From positions 40,513 to 104,512 of the forward strand of contig NZ_JOAN01000031.1 of the NCBI RefSeq assembly GCF_000718555.1: DNA of 64,000 bases, written 5' to 3'. The DNA comes from Micromonospora chokoriensis (GTDB lineage Bacteria > Actinomycetota > Actinomycetes > Mycobacteriales > Micromonosporaceae). This document shows positions 53,646 to 62,624 of this stretch, one piece after another (position 1 is the stretch's first letter; each line of letters starts with the position of its first letter). The position numbers were made by a program, and so were the translations under genes. The notes beneath the pieces are model-generated. The model did not search any database, was not told the origin of the DNA, and saw nothing but the letters and a program-made list of their open reading frames with translations.

Positions 53646-53714
53646 CCCTGCGCGCAGCGCCGCGTGGGCCAGCGGGTGCCCGGCCCGCCGCCCCGTGGGC
53701 CACGGTCGCGCCGG

Positions 53715-53882
53715 TCAGCGGGCGACCGCCCAGGCGAGCACTCCGGCCAGGATCAGACCGTTGAGCCCGGCCAGGGCCAGGTACGCCGCGGGTGGGATCT
53801 TCTTGCCCCGGCGTACGAAGGAGACCAGGACGGCGGCGTAGCTGAGCAGCAGAACGGCGATGACGACGAGGAAGTAGAACAC
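53715..53882 (-). CDS. Small two-helix membrane protein (55 aa)
   Basis: Two hydrophobic segments (FYFLVVIAVLLLSYAAVLVS and LALAGLNGLILAGVLAWA) are separated by the basic loop RRGKKIPPAAY. The start is GTG 53882 with TAAGGT 6 nt upstream, a leaderless arrangement. It is coherent and in good codon use, so it is probably real. Confidence 0.6.
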   Translation of the reverse strand: MFYFLVVIAVLLLSYAAVLVSFVRRGKKIPPAAYLALAGLNGLILAGVLAWAVAR

Positions 53883-53985
53883 CCGACGACCTTAGCGACA
53901 CCGTCGCCGGGCTGGACCTGCGGCTGGTGGGTGGCGCGCGGCGATCTCCAGAGAGCGGCGATCAAGGGTGCAGTCGGCACCAACC

Positions 53986-54594
53986 TCAGCGGCCCCGGCC
54001 GCGTAGGCCGAGTTGGCGCAGCTCCAACGCGGCCAGGGCGTCAACGGTGGCGTCGTCGCCGCGCCGCCACGCCTCGGCCACGTCCGGGCCGATCCGGGTC
54101 AGCTGGCCCAGTGGTTGGGTGGCCAGCGCGCGCAGGGCGAGCAGGTCCCGACCGGCCGGCCCCACGGCCAGCTTCGCCGCCGACCCGGCCCGGCGCATCC
54201 AGCGGACCCGCAGCGGCAGCCAACCGAAGAGCACGATGCCGAGCGGGAAGATCAGCACGGCGATGGCCAGGGCGAGGGCCAACTGGTCGACCAGGTGCTG
54301 CTGGTCGCGGCCGGCGTCGGCGAGCGACCGGGCGGCGTCGGCGGCGCGCTGGAACGGCGCGGTCAGCTCGTCGCCGACCAGTGGCACTCGGCGAACCTTG
54401 CCGCCGGCGTCGGCGAGGTTGTCGGCGAGGCCACTGCCGGCGCCCTCCAGCTTCTGCCCCGGTACGGCGAGCTTCTGCACCAGGTCGTGCAGCCACAGCG
54501 CGCCGCGGATCGCCGCGTACACCCAGGCGACGACGAGGAGGTCGGTGAGCAACTGACGGACGAAGGTCGGAAACCGATCGGCATAGATTTTCAC
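53986..54594 (-). CDS. Hypothetical membrane protein, 202 aa
   Basis: A membrane helix near the N-terminus (LLTDLLVVAWVYAAIRGALW) and a second in the middle (LALALAIAVLIFPLGIVLFGWL) flank a soluble, Ala-rich linker of about 80 residues with helical periodicity (GQKLEGAGSGLADNLADAGG). Function unknown. The GTG start at 54594 lacks a ribosome site, and the gene is divergent from the beta-helix gene. Confidence 0.65.
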   Translation of the reverse strand: MKIYADRFPTFVRQLLTDLLVVAWVYAAIRGALWLHDLVQKLAVPGQKLEGAGSGLADNLADAGGKVRRVPLVGDELTAPFQRAADAARSLADAGRDQQHLVDQLALALAIAVLIFPLGIVLFGWLPLRVRWMRRAGSAAKLAVGPAGRDLLALRALATQPLGQLTRIGPDVAEAWRRGDDATVDALAALELRQLGLRGRGR

Positions 54595-54720
54595 GCCGGA
54601 CAGCGTGCCACGAACGAACCCGGCCCGGCACCCGGCGAAGGTGGGTTCCGGCACGGCGGGCGTGCGACGCCGTCACCTAGATTGGATCTTTGACGGGTTG
54701 GTGAGCGCTCCGGAGGGGCA

Positions 54721-56562
54721 ATGTCTCGGGTCGTGGTTCGTGCCGTTGCCGCATCATGGCCGGCGCCGGTGGTCGTCGAGGTAGCTGATTTCGGGGCCGA
54801 CCCCACCGGCCGGGCCGACTCCGCGCCAGCGGTCACTGCGGCCCTGCGGCACGCTCGGACCCTCGACCGTCCAGTCCGGATCGTCTTCTCGACGGGCACC
54901 TACCAGCTGTACCCGGAGCAGGCCGAGACGCGCGAGCTGTACGTGTCCAACACCGTCGGCGCCGACGAGCGGTACCGCGACAAGAGGATCGGGCTACTCG
55001 TCGAGGACATGCGTGACGTCACGATCGACGGTCGCGGCGCGAAGCTCGTCTACCACGGCCTGCAGACGGCGTTCGCGGTGATCCGCTCGACCAACGTGAC
55101 GTTCCAGGGCTTCTCGTTCGACTACGCCGCGCCGAAGGTCATCGATGCCATGGTCGTCGCTGCGGGCGTGACCGACGGACACGCCTACCGCATCCTGACG
55201 ATCCCCGCCGGAAGTCCGTACCGGGTGAACGGGACGCACATCACCTGGCTCGGCGAGACCAGCCCGGTCACCGGGCAGCCGTACTGGTCAGGCGTCGACG
55301 GGCTCGAGTACACGCAGATCCACGACCCGGCGGCGCAGCGGACCTGGCGCGGCGACAACCCACTGTTCACCGGCGTCGCCAGCGTCACCGACCTCGGCAA
55401 CCGCCAGATCCGGATCGACTACACGAGCGCCACGGCGCCGGCGGACGCCGGGCTCGTCTATCAGATGCGCCTGATCGAGCGGGAGGAGCCGGGCGCGTTC
55501 ATCTGGGAGTCGAAGAACGTCACGATGCGCTCGATGAACGCCCACTACCTGCAAACCTTCGGCATCGTGGGCCAGTTCAGCGAGGACATCACCATCGACG
55601 AGGTGAACTTCGCGCCGGACCCGCGCTCGGGCCGGACGACGGCCTCCTTCGCCGACTTCGTCCAGATGTCTGGCATCAAGGGCACGGTCACGATCACCCG
55701 AAGCGTCTTCGACGGCCCGCATGACGACCCGATCAACATTCACGGCACCTATCTCGAGGTCATCGGTAGGCCGGGGCCGGACACCCTCACCCTCGCCTAC
55801 CGGCACCCGCAGACCGCCGGCTTCCCGCAGTTCTACCCCGGCGACGAGGTGGAATTGGTCGACAAACTCACCATGGCCCCGCTCGCCGGCGACCCCTTGG
55901 TGGTCACCGCGGTCGACGGGCCGAGCGGGATGGACCACACCAAGCCGCTGACGTCCATGACCGTCACCTTCGATCGGCCGCTCCCCAGCGGCGTCGAGGT
56001 AGGCGGCACGGTCGCGGAGAACATCACCTACACACCGTCCGTCGTCATCTCCGACAACGTCTTCCGCAACGTACCGACCCGCGGTGTGCTGGTCACCACC
56101 CGCAAGCCGGTGCTGATCACCGGCAACCGGTTCGAGGCGATGTCCATGTCCAGCATCTACATCTCCTCCGACGCGTACCAGTGGTACGAGTCCGGGCCGG
56201 TCGCCGACGTCACGATCCGAGAGAACTCGTTCACCAGGCCCGCCGGTCCGGTCATCTTCATCGAACCGACCAACCGCCTCATCGACCAGGCGAAACCGGT
56301 GCATCACAACATCTCGGTCCAGCAGAACACGTTCGACATCGACGACGTCCCCGTCGTCGACGCCAAGAGCGTCGGTGGGCTCGACTTCACCGCAAACACC
56401 GTCCGGCGGCGGGACGGGGCGAGTCATCCGGCCTACACGTCACCGCTGTTCGTGTTCCACGGCAGCGCGGACATCCGGGTCGCGGGCAATCGCTATGACA
56501 AGGGGTTGAACACCACAGTCGCGCAGGACCCCCACGAGGCGGTGGGCAGGTCGGAGTCTTGA
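54721..56562 (+). CDS. Right-handed beta-helix protein, GH110-like (alpha-galactosidase type)
   Basis: 613 aa. The N-terminal VEVADFGADPTGRADSAPAV is the start of a pectate-lyase-like beta helix, and repeated strands with NVTFQGFSF, ITIDEVNFAP and ITGNRFEAM are seen. HDDPINIHGTYLEV strongly resembles the conserved acid-containing motif of GH110 alpha-1,3-galactosidases. There is no clear signal peptide, so location is uncertain. GGAGGGG precedes the ATG. Substrate assignment is inference. Confidence 0.8.
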   Translation: MSRVVVRAVAASWPAPVVVEVADFGADPTGRADSAPAVTAALRHARTLDRPVRIVFSTGTYQLYPEQAETRELYVSNTVGADERYRDKRIGLLVEDMRDVTIDGRGAKLVYHGLQTAFAVIRSTNVTFQGFSFDYAAPKVIDAMVVAAGVTDGHAYRILTIPAGSPYRVNGTHITWLGETSPVTGQPYWSGVDGLEYTQIHDPAAQRTWRGDNPLFTGVASVTDLGNRQIRIDYTSATAPADAGLVYQMRLIEREEPGAFIWESKNVTMRSMNAHYLQTFGIVGQFSEDITIDEVNFAPDPRSGRTTASFADFVQMSGIKGTVTITRSVFDGPHDDPINIHGTYLEVIGRPGPDTLTLAYRHPQTAGFPQFYPGDEVELVDKLTMAPLAGDPLVVTAVDGPSGMDHTKPLTSMTVTFDRPLPSGVEVGGTVAENITYTPSVVISDNVFRNVPTRGVLVTTRKPVLITGNRFEAMSMSSIYISSDAYQWYESGPVADVTIRENSFTRPAGPVIFIEPTNRLIDQAKPVHHNISVQQNTFDIDDVPVVDAKSVGGLDFTANTVRRRDGASHPAYTSPLFVFHGSADIRVAGNRYDKGLNTTVAQDPHEAVGRSES

Positions 56563-56570
56563 CCCGCCGG

Positions 56571-56969
56571 TCAGCGCACGCAGGCCGGGCAGGTGCCGAA
56601 GATCTCCAGGGTGTGGCTGACGTCGGCGTAGCCGTGTTGCGCGGCGACCCGGTCGGCCCAGCTCTCCACGGCCGGGCCGGCCACCTCGACCGTACGACCA
56701 CAGGCCCGGCAGACCAGATGGTGGTGGTGCCCCTCGCTGCACCGGCGGTAGAGGTGCTCGCCGCCGGGTGGACGCATCACGTCGATCTCACCCGCGTCGG
56801 CCAACCCCTGCAGGGTGCGGTAGACGGTGGTCAGGCCGACCCGCTCGCCGCGCTGGCGCAGCATCGCGTGCAGGTCCTGAGCGCTGTGGAAGCCCTCCAT
56901 CTCGCCCAGCAGCGCGCTGACCGCCGAACGTTGCCGGGTGTTGCGCACCGCGGCGCTGCTCTCGCTCAT
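56571..56969 (-). CDS. zur: Zinc uptake regulator Zur (Fur family)
   Basis: 132 aa. The N-terminal winged helix holds FHSAQDLHAMLRQRGERVGL and TTVYRTLQGLADAGE. Structural zinc ligands are C87/C90 (VCRACGR) and C127/C130 (GTCPACVR); HHHH at 81-84 and H72 may form the sensing site. It should repress the zinc uptake genes when zinc is abundant. ATG 56969 overlaps the upstream regulator's stop by 4 bp (GGGGAGGG upstream). Confidence 0.92.
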   Translation of the reverse strand: MSESSAAVRNTRQRSAVSALLGEMEGFHSAQDLHAMLRQRGERVGLTTVYRTLQGLADAGEIDVMRPPGGEHLYRRCSEGHHHHLVCRACGRTVEVAGPAVESWADRVAAQHGYADVSHTLEIFGTCPACVR

Positions 56970-57265
56970 GATCCCTCCCCGGCGTGGCTGACCGCGTCCG
57001 ACACGATGTGCGCGACGTGCTCGTCGACCAGGCTGTAGGCGATTTCCCGGCCTCGGCGGGAGCCGCGCACCACGCCCGCTCCGCGTAGCACCCGCAGGTG
57101 CTGGGAGACCAGTGGTTGCGCCGCTCCGAGCTTCTCCACCAGCTCGTGCACGCACCGCTCACCGCCGGCCAGCTCACTGACGATGGCCAACCGGATCGGC
57201 GCGGACAGGGCACGGAGCAACTCGCTGGCCCCGTCGAAACCGTCGTAGCCCGTCGCGCTGGTCAT
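56966..57265 (-). CDS. ArsR/SmtB family metalloregulator
   Basis: 99 aa winged-helix sensor. The HTH region is AQPLVSQHLRVLRGAGVV. The alpha-5 zinc site DxHx10HxxE is complete (D81, H83, H94, E97), which predicts zinc sensing and derepression by metal. It is followed by zur with a 4-bp overlap, the same smtB-zur pair known from mycobacteria. A candidate operator with repeated GTAAC units lies just upstream of the ATG. Confidence 0.9.
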   Translation of the reverse strand: MTSATGYDGFDGASELLRALSAPIRLAIVSELAGGERCVHELVEKLGAAQPLVSQHLRVLRGAGVVRGSRRGREIAYSLVDEHVAHIVSDAVSHAGEGS

Positions 57266-57308
57266 CCTGTAACGGTAACCAATACCACCGACGTGCCGCT
57301 GATCAGCA

Positions 57309-58175
57309 TCAGCTCAGCACGACCTCGTGCGGTTCCGGTGTCGGCGCGGCGGTCGGCGTCGTCCGGCGGCGCAGCGTCCGCCAGACACCGCCGGCCACGG
57401 CCACCACCAGGAACGAGGCGATCGCCACCAGCACCACCGAGGCGCCCGGCGCGGTGTCCGCCGTGGCCGCCACCCACACACCCGTGCCGGCGGCGAAGAG
57501 CCCGAGCGCCATCGCGGCGGCCATCGTGCTGCGGAAGCCCCGGGTGACCTGCTGGGCGGTGGCGACCGGCACCACCATCAGCGCACTGATCAGCAGCACG
57601 CCGACGGCCCGCATGGCGATGGTCACGGTGACCGCGGTGGCGACCGCGATCAGCAGGTTCAGCGTGCGCACCGGGAGGCCGGAGACCCGGGCGTACTCCT
57701 CGTCGTGGCTGACCGCGAAGAGCGCCGGCCGCAACGCGATCATCGTGACCAGGATCGCCGCGCCGAGCACCGCGATCGTGGTCAGGTCGGCGGGCGAGAT
57801 GGTGGTCAGCGACCCGAACAGGTAGGCGTTGAGGTTCGCGCTCGTCGCGTCGGAGAGACCGACCAGCAGCACACCACCCGCGATGCCGCCGTAGAAGAGC
57901 AGGGCCAGGGCCAAATCACCTGAGGTACGCCCGCGAGCGCGGACGATCTCGATGGCCACCGCGCCGATGGTGGCGGCGATCACCGCGACCAGCACCGGTG
58001 AGCGGTTGAGCAGCAGCCCGGCCCCGACGCCGGTCAGCGCCACGTGCCCGACACCGTCGCCGATCAGCGCCAGCCGGCGTTGCACCAGGTAGATGCCGAG
58101 CGCCGGGGCGGCCAGGCCGATCACCAGCGCGCCGATCAGGGCACGCTGCATGTAGGGGTACTGGAAGAGTTCCAT
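57309..58175 (-). CDS. znuB: Zinc ABC transporter permease ZnuB
   Basis: 288 aa with eight or nine hydrophobic segments (for example GALVIGLAAPALGIYLVQR, VGVLLISALMVVPVATAQQV). It has the ABC-3-type coupling sequence LIGDGVGHVALTGVGAG. It imports zinc with ZnuC and ZnuA and starts 3 bp after znuC. The C-terminal tail is soluble and Pro-rich. Confidence 0.92.
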   Translation of the reverse strand: MELFQYPYMQRALIGALVIGLAAPALGIYLVQRRLALIGDGVGHVALTGVGAGLLLNRSPVLVAVIAATIGAVAIEIVRARGRTSGDLALALLFYGGIAGGVLLVGLSDATSANLNAYLFGSLTTISPADLTTIAVLGAAILVTMIALRPALFAVSHDEEYARVSGLPVRTLNLLIAVATAVTVTIAMRAVGVLLISALMVVPVATAQQVTRGFRSTMAAAMALGLFAAGTGVWVAATADTAPGASVVLVAIASFLVVAVAGGVWRTLRRRTTPTAAPTPEPHEVVLS

Positions 58176-58178
58176 GTG

Positions 58179-58940
58179 TCAGTTGCTCCACAGCCCGGCG
58201 GGCTCGTCGTAGCAGTGCGGGTGCACGTGGTCGTGGTCGGGCTCCGCGTGATGGCCGGCCGGGTCCGGCACCGCCCCGTCGTGGGCGATGCGACCCTCGT
58301 GGACGACCACGGCCCGGCTGATCACCGGTCGCAGCGGGCCCAACTCGTGGGCGACGAGCAGCACCGTCCCGCCGTCGGCGACGAAGTCGCGCAGCGCGCC
58401 GGCGAACGCCTCCTGGCTGGCCGCGTCCACCCCGGCGGTGGGCTCGTCGAGAACCAGCAGCTCCGGCTGCCCGGCCAGGGCACGGGCGATCAGGGTGCGC
58501 TGCTGCTGGCCGCCGGAGAGCGTGGACACCGGGTCACCGGCGCGGTCGGCGAGCCCGACGGCGAGCAGTGCGGCGTCGACGGCGGCCCGGTCGGCTCGAC
58601 CTGGCGGACGCAGCACCCCCCGACGGGCCAGCCGGCCGGAGGCCACCACCTCGCGGACGGTGGCCGGTACGCCGCCGCCGGCGCCGAGGCGCTGCGGGAC
58701 GTACCCGATGCGGGCCCACTGCCGGAAGCGGCGCAACGGCCGGTCGAAGAGGGTGACCGAGCCGGCGCTGATCGGCACCAGCCCGAGCACGGCGCGGATC
58801 AGGGTGGACTTGCCGGAGCCGTTGGCGCCGAGAATCGCGACCACCTCGCCGGCGGTCACGGTGAGCGAGATGTCCCGGAGCACGGGGCGGCCGTCGTAGC
58901 CGACCACCCCGTGCTCGACGGTGATGACAGGCGTGGTCAC
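58179..58940 (-). CDS. znuC: Zinc ABC transporter ATP-binding protein ZnuC
   Basis: 253 aa. Walker A GANGSGKST, signature LSGGQQQRTLIA and Walker B LLVLDEPTAGVD. The C-terminus has a His-rich segment (HHAEPDHDHVHPHCYDEP), which may bind zinc. It overlaps znuA by 4 bp and znuB follows 3 bp downstream. Confidence 0.93.
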   Translation of the reverse strand: MTTPVITVEHGVVGYDGRPVLRDISLTVTAGEVVAILGANGSGKSTLIRAVLGLVPISAGSVTLFDRPLRRFRQWARIGYVPQRLGAGGGVPATVREVVASGRLARRGVLRPPGRADRAAVDAALLAVGLADRAGDPVSTLSGGQQQRTLIARALAGQPELLVLDEPTAGVDAASQEAFAGALRDFVADGGTVLLVAHELGPLRPVISRAVVVHEGRIAHDGAVPDPAGHHAEPDHDHVHPHCYDEPAGLWSN

Positions 58941-59878
58941 GAGCAGCTCAACGCCGTCTGCAGGGTCTGCAGGTTGGTACGCATCACCGAAAGGTAGTCC
59001 CCGTTGCTGTCTGCGGCGAGCCCTTCGATCGGGTCGAGCACGGCGGTCTTCGCGCCGACCTGACCGGCGATGGTCTCGGCGACCTTCGGGCTGACCAGCG
59101 TCTCGAAGAAGATCGTGGTGGCCTGGTGCTCCTTCGCCTCCTCGATCACGTGCGCGAGGCGCTGCGGCGAGGGCTCGACGTCGGGGCTCAGCCCGGTGAT
59201 GCCGACCTGGTCGAGCTGGTACCGGTCGGCGAGGTAGCCGAACGCGGCGTGGCTGGTCACGATCTCCCGCCGCTGGCAGGTCGCCAGGCCGTGCTTGAAC
59301 TCACCGTCCAGGGTCGTCAGGTCGGCGCGCAGGGCTGCGGCACGAGCGGTGTAGTCGGCGGCGTGGCCCGGGTCGGCCTTGCCGAGCCGCTGGGCGAGTT
59401 GGTCGCCGATGCCGGCCAGCCGGGTCGGGTCGAGCCAGACGTGCGGGTCCTTCCCGCCGCTCTCCTCGGTGTGCCCCTCCTCGCCCTCGTGGTCGTGCCC
59501 GCCAGCGGACGCGTCCAACAGCGGCTGCACGCTTGTCACGTCGAACGCCCGGTCGCCGCCGTTCTGGGCGACGGCGTCGTCCACCGCCGGCTGGAACCCC
59601 TTGAGGTAGACGATCAGCTCCGCGTCGCTGACCTCGCCGACCTGGCTCGGGTTGAGCTCCAGGTCGTGCGGCTCGGCACCGGGCTTGGCCAGGTTGGTCA
59701 CCCGGACCGCGTCGCCGCCGATCCGCTCGGCCAGGAACTGGAGGGGGTAGAACGCGGCCACCACGTCGACTCGTTTGGGGTCGGCGCCGGCGCCACCGGT
59801 GGAGCAGCCGGCTGCGGCGCCGAGGGTGAGGAGGGCGGTCGCGGCGGCCAGGACACGGAACGTGGCGCGGTTGGTCAT
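58937..59878 (-). CDS. znuA: Zinc ABC transporter substrate-binding lipoprotein ZnuA
   Basis: 313 aa. Signal peptide with lipobox AAGCS. The cluster A-I type fold has PLQFLAERIGGDAVRV, GAEPHDLELNP (metal His), a His/acid-rich loop (GGHDHEGEEGHTEESGG) and VTSHAAFGYLADRY with the second His. It starts the operon znuA-znuC-znuB, with a Zur-box-like palindrome 19-37 bp upstream. ATG 59878 was chosen over the longer frame because the signal peptide begins there. Confidence 0.93.
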   Translation of the reverse strand: MTNRATFRVLAAATALLTLGAAAGCSTGGAGADPKRVDVVAAFYPLQFLAERIGGDAVRVTNLAKPGAEPHDLELNPSQVGEVSDAELIVYLKGFQPAVDDAVAQNGGDRAFDVTSVQPLLDASAGGHDHEGEEGHTEESGGKDPHVWLDPTRLAGIGDQLAQRLGKADPGHAADYTARAAALRADLTTLDGEFKHGLATCQRREIVTSHAAFGYLADRYQLDQVGITGLSPDVEPSPQRLAHVIEEAKEHQATTIFFETLVSPKVAETIAGQVGAKTAVLDPIEGLAADSNGDYLSVMRTNLQTLQTALSCS

Positions 59879-59896
59879 GCCGTCAACTGTCCGTGG

Positions 59897-59915
59897 CAAC
59901 GATAATGATTGTCAA
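59897..59915 (-). promoter_or_regulatory. Zur-box-like palindrome upstream of znuA
   Basis: CGATAATGATTGTCA (about 59900-59914) has a 7-1-7 arrangement close to the Fur/Zur consensus (TGAxAATxATTxTCA on the minus strand). With zur in the same locus it is probably the Zur operator. Confidence 0.75.
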
Positions 59916-59932
59916 AAACGCATGATTGCATG

Positions 59933-60190
59933 TCAGAGGAGCTTCGCGAGACCCACCGTCACCAACAGGGTGAGCATCACGAGCCGAATCAGCCGGGTCT
60001 GCGGCGCCTGAACCGCCCAGGTCGTCGCCATCAGGGCGATCAGGACCCCGGCGAGCGCGAGCGTCAGCAGCCCGCCGATCACCCCGGGCGTGAAGAACGC
60101 CACCAGCACCACCACCAGGGTGAGCAGGAACACCGACGTCGGGTTCGCCCCGGCCAGCCGGGCGAGCAGAGGGCGCTGCGTACGCTGCAT
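59933..60190 (-). CDS. DUF6703-type small membrane protein
   Basis: 85 aa. Two or three hydrophobic helices (SVFLLTLVVVLVAFFTPGVI, LLTLALAGVLIALMATTW, LVMLTLLVTVGLAKLL) follow a basic N-terminus (QRTQRPLLARLAGAN). ATG 60190 has TAGAGT 7 nt upstream, a leaderless start. Function unknown. Confidence 0.72.
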   Translation of the reverse strand: MQRTQRPLLARLAGANPTSVFLLTLVVVLVAFFTPGVIGGLLTLALAGVLIALMATTWAVQAPQTRLIRLVMLTLLVTVGLAKLL

Positions 60191-60219
60191 CCCACAGACT
60201 CTACGAGGAGGCACCCCCG

Positions 60220-60561
60220 TTGCTGGTGACCAACCGGTTCGTGGTCGACGTCGATGCCGCCGACGGCTTCACCGAACGGGCGCACGCCGCCCTCACCGCA
60301 CTGGCCGCCCGCCCCGGCTACCTGCGCGGTCAACTGGTCCGGGCGCTCGACGACCCCCGGTACTGGTCGCTGGTCACCGAATGGGAGTCGGTCGGCACCT
60401 ACCGGCGGGCGCTGGGCGCCTTCGAGGTCAAGGTCAGCGCCGTACCGCTGCTCGCCGAGTCGGTCGACGAGCCCTCCGCGTACGAGGCGCTGGCCAGCGC
60501 CGCCCCCGGCGGGGCCGTGGTCGTCGCCGAGAGTGATCGGGCTGCGGGTCCTTACCGCTGA
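60220..60561 (+). CDS. Antibiotic biosynthesis monooxygenase (ABM) domain protein
   Basis: 113 aa dimeric alpha/beta-barrel type. VTNRFVVDVDAADGFTERA and DPRYWSLVTEWESVGTYRRA follow the ABM pattern; members oxidise small aromatic compounds or degrade heme. It starts at TTG 60220, 8 nt after AGGAGG; GTG 60226 is possible. Role unknown. Confidence 0.8.
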   Translation: MLVTNRFVVDVDAADGFTERAHAALTALAARPGYLRGQLVRALDDPRYWSLVTEWESVGTYRRALGAFEVKVSAVPLLAESVDEPSAYEALASAAPGGAVVVAESDRAAGPYR

Positions 60562-60586
60562 GCCGTTGGACACTACGCTGGCTCCT

Positions 60587-61066
60587 ATGACCGCACCCGC
60601 CCCGCCGCCCGGTCCCGGGGTGGCGCCGCCGTTCGCCGCGCCTCCCACCGAGGGCCGCCGGACCCGGCTCTGGATCGGCCTCGGCGTCGGCGCGCTCGCC
60701 GTGGCGCTCTGCTGTGGTGGGGGCGGCACCGCCGTCGTCGGCCTGGCCGTCAGCGGGGTCCAGGCGATCCGGGAGCAGGCCCGCACCGTGACCGGCGACT
60801 ACTACCAGGCGCTTGTCGAGCGGAACTACGGGCGGGCGTACGAACAGCTCTGTGACGACGCGCAGCGGCGCGAGTCCCGGCCCGAGTTCGAGCGGCGCGC
60901 TGCCGCCGAACCGCAGGTCGCCGCGTTCCGGGTGGGTGAGGTGGACACCACCTACCTGACCGTGCCGGTCGACGTGACGCTCGCCGGCGGCGACCGGGAG
61001 CGGCAGCAGGTGCGTCTCGGCCAGGACGGGCAGACCGGCGGCGTGGAGGTCTGCGGGGTCAGCTGA
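60587..61066 (+). CDS. Membrane-anchored protein with extracytoplasmic domain
   Basis: 159 aa. Pro/Ala-rich N-terminus, one hydrophobic helix (LWIGLGVGALAVALCCGGGG) and an outside domain (GDYYQALVERNYGRAYEQLC) with two Cys that may form a disulfide. It looks like a DUF4878-type NTF2-like module (inference). TACGCT lies 7 nt before the ATG (leaderless start). Confidence 0.68.
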   Translation: MTAPAPPPGPGVAPPFAAPPTEGRRTRLWIGLGVGALAVALCCGGGGTAVVGLAVSGVQAIREQARTVTGDYYQALVERNYGRAYEQLCDDAQRRESRPEFERRAAAEPQVAAFRVGEVDTTYLTVPVDVTLAGGDRERQQVRLGQDGQTGGVEVCGVS

Positions 61067-61180
61067 CCCGCCCCCGGTATTCTGCTGGGCTCGGGGCGAC
61101 GGTCGTCGTACCGTTGTCCCGAACCGACCGTTCCATCCACATCTCGCCCCCGCCGACCGCCAGCCGGCGTAGGAGGAAAC

Positions 61181-62560
61181 ATGCCAGCCGACCGTATCGA
61201 CGCCGTCGTCAGCCTCGCCAAGCGCCGAGGCTTCGTCTTCCCCTCCAGTGAGATCTACGGGGGCACCCGATCGGCGTGGGACTACGGCCCGCTCGGCGTG
61301 GAGCTCAAGGAGAACGTCCGCCGGCAGTGGTGGAAGACCATGGTCCAGCAGCGCGACGACGTCGTCGGCCTGGACTCCGCGGTGATCCTGGCCCGCAAGG
61401 TGTGGGAGGCGTCCGGCCACATCGCCGAGTTCGTCGACCCGCTCACCGAGTGCCAGTCCTGCCACAAGCGGTTCCGCGCGGACCACCTGGAAGAGGCGTA
61501 CGCCGAGAAGCACGGCAAGCCGCTGACCTCACTCGCGGAGCTGAACTGCCCCAACTGCGGCAACAAGGGCACCTTCACCGAGCCGAAGATGTTCAACGGC
61601 CTGATGAAGACCTACCTCGGCCCGGTGGAGAGCGAAGAAGGGCTGCACTACCTGCGCCCGGAGACCGCTCAGGGCATCTTCGTCAACTACAAGAACGTCG
61701 AGACGGTCGCCCGCAAGAAGCCGCCGTTCGGCATCGCGCAGACCGGCAAGTCGTTCCGTAACGAGATCACCCCGGGCAACTTCATCTTCCGGACCCGCGA
61801 GTTCGAGCAGATGGAGATGGAGTTCTTCGTCGAGCCGGGCACCGACGAAGAGTGGCACGAGTACTGGCTCCAGGAGCGCTGGAACTGGTACCTCGACCTC
61901 GGCCTCTCGGCGGACAATCTGCGCCTCTACGAGCACCCCAAGGAGAAGCTCTCGCACTACTCCAAGCGGACGGTGGACATCGAGTACCGCTTCAAGTTCG
62001 GTGGCACCGAGTTCGCCGAGCTGGAGGGTGTCGCCAACCGCACCGACTTCGACCTCTCCACGCACAGCAAGCACTCCGGCGTCGACCTGTCGTACTTCGA
62101 CCAGAGCAAGAGTGAGCGCTGGATGCCGTACGTCATCGAGCCGGCCGCGGGTCTGACCCGCGCGGTGCTCGCCTTCCTGCTGGAGGCGTACGACGAGGAC
62201 GAGGCGCCGAACACCAAGGGTGGCGTGGACAAGCGCACCGTGATGCGGTTCGACCCGCGGCTCGCCCCGGTCAAGGTGGCGGTGCTGCCGCTGTCGCGCA
62301 ACGAGGCGCTGTCGCCCAAGGCCAAGGACCTCGCGACGCTGCTGCGCAAGCGCTGGGTGGTGGAGTTCGACGACTCGCAGGCGATCGGCCGCCGCTACCG
62401 CCGGCAGGACGAGATCGGCACCCCGTTCTGCGTGACCGTCGACTTCGACACCCTGGACGACAACGCCGTTACGGTGCGCAACCGGGACACCATGGCCCAG
62501 GAGCGGGTTTCCCTGGACCAGGTCGAGCGCTACCTGATCGAGCGTCTCCCCGGCTGCTGA
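61181..62560 (+). CDS. glyS: Glycine-tRNA ligase (alpha2 class II)
   Basis: 459 aa, full length for the homodimeric type. Features include [49 protein letters not shown] (motif 2) and [15 protein letters not shown] region. A small cysteine pair ([16 protein letters not shown]) matches zinc-binding inserts of the family. It attaches glycine to tRNA-Gly. AGGAGG precedes the ATG. Confidence 0.96.
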   Translation: MPADRIDAVVSLAKRRGFVFPSSEIYGGTRSAWDYGPLGVELKENVRRQWWKTMVQQRDDVVGLDSAVILARKVWEASGHIAEFVDPLTECQSCHKRFRADHLEEAYAEKHGKPLTSLAELNCPNCGNKGTFTEPKMFNGLMKTYLGPVESEEGLHYLRPETAQGIFVNYKNVETVARKKPPFGIAQTGKSFRNEITPGNFIFRTREFEQMEMEFFVEPGTDEEWHEYWLQERWNWYLDLGLSADNLRLYEHPKEKLSHYSKRTVDIEYRFKFGGTEFAELEGVANRTDFDLSTHSKHSGVDLSYFDQSKSERWMPYVIEPAAGLTRAVLAFLLEAYDEDEAPNTKGGVDKRTVMRFDPRLAPVKVAVLPLSRNEALSPKAKDLATLLRKRWVVEFDDSQAIGRRYRRQDEIGTPFCVTVDFDTLDDNAVTVRNRDTMAQERVSLDQVERYLIERLPGC

Positions 62561-62570
62561 GGTTCCACGC

Positions 62571-62613
62571 ACGGGGCCTCGGCCGACGCGATAAGCGCCG
62601 GTCGGGGCCCCGT
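62571..62613 (+). terminator. Terminator after glyS, next to the dusB promoter
   Basis: ACGGGGCC (62571-62578) pairs with GGCCCCGT (62606-62613), and inner bases pair partly. The right arm ends directly at the TACACT box of dusB (62613-62618). Confidence 0.7.
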
Positions 62614-62624
62614 ACACTTGTCCG

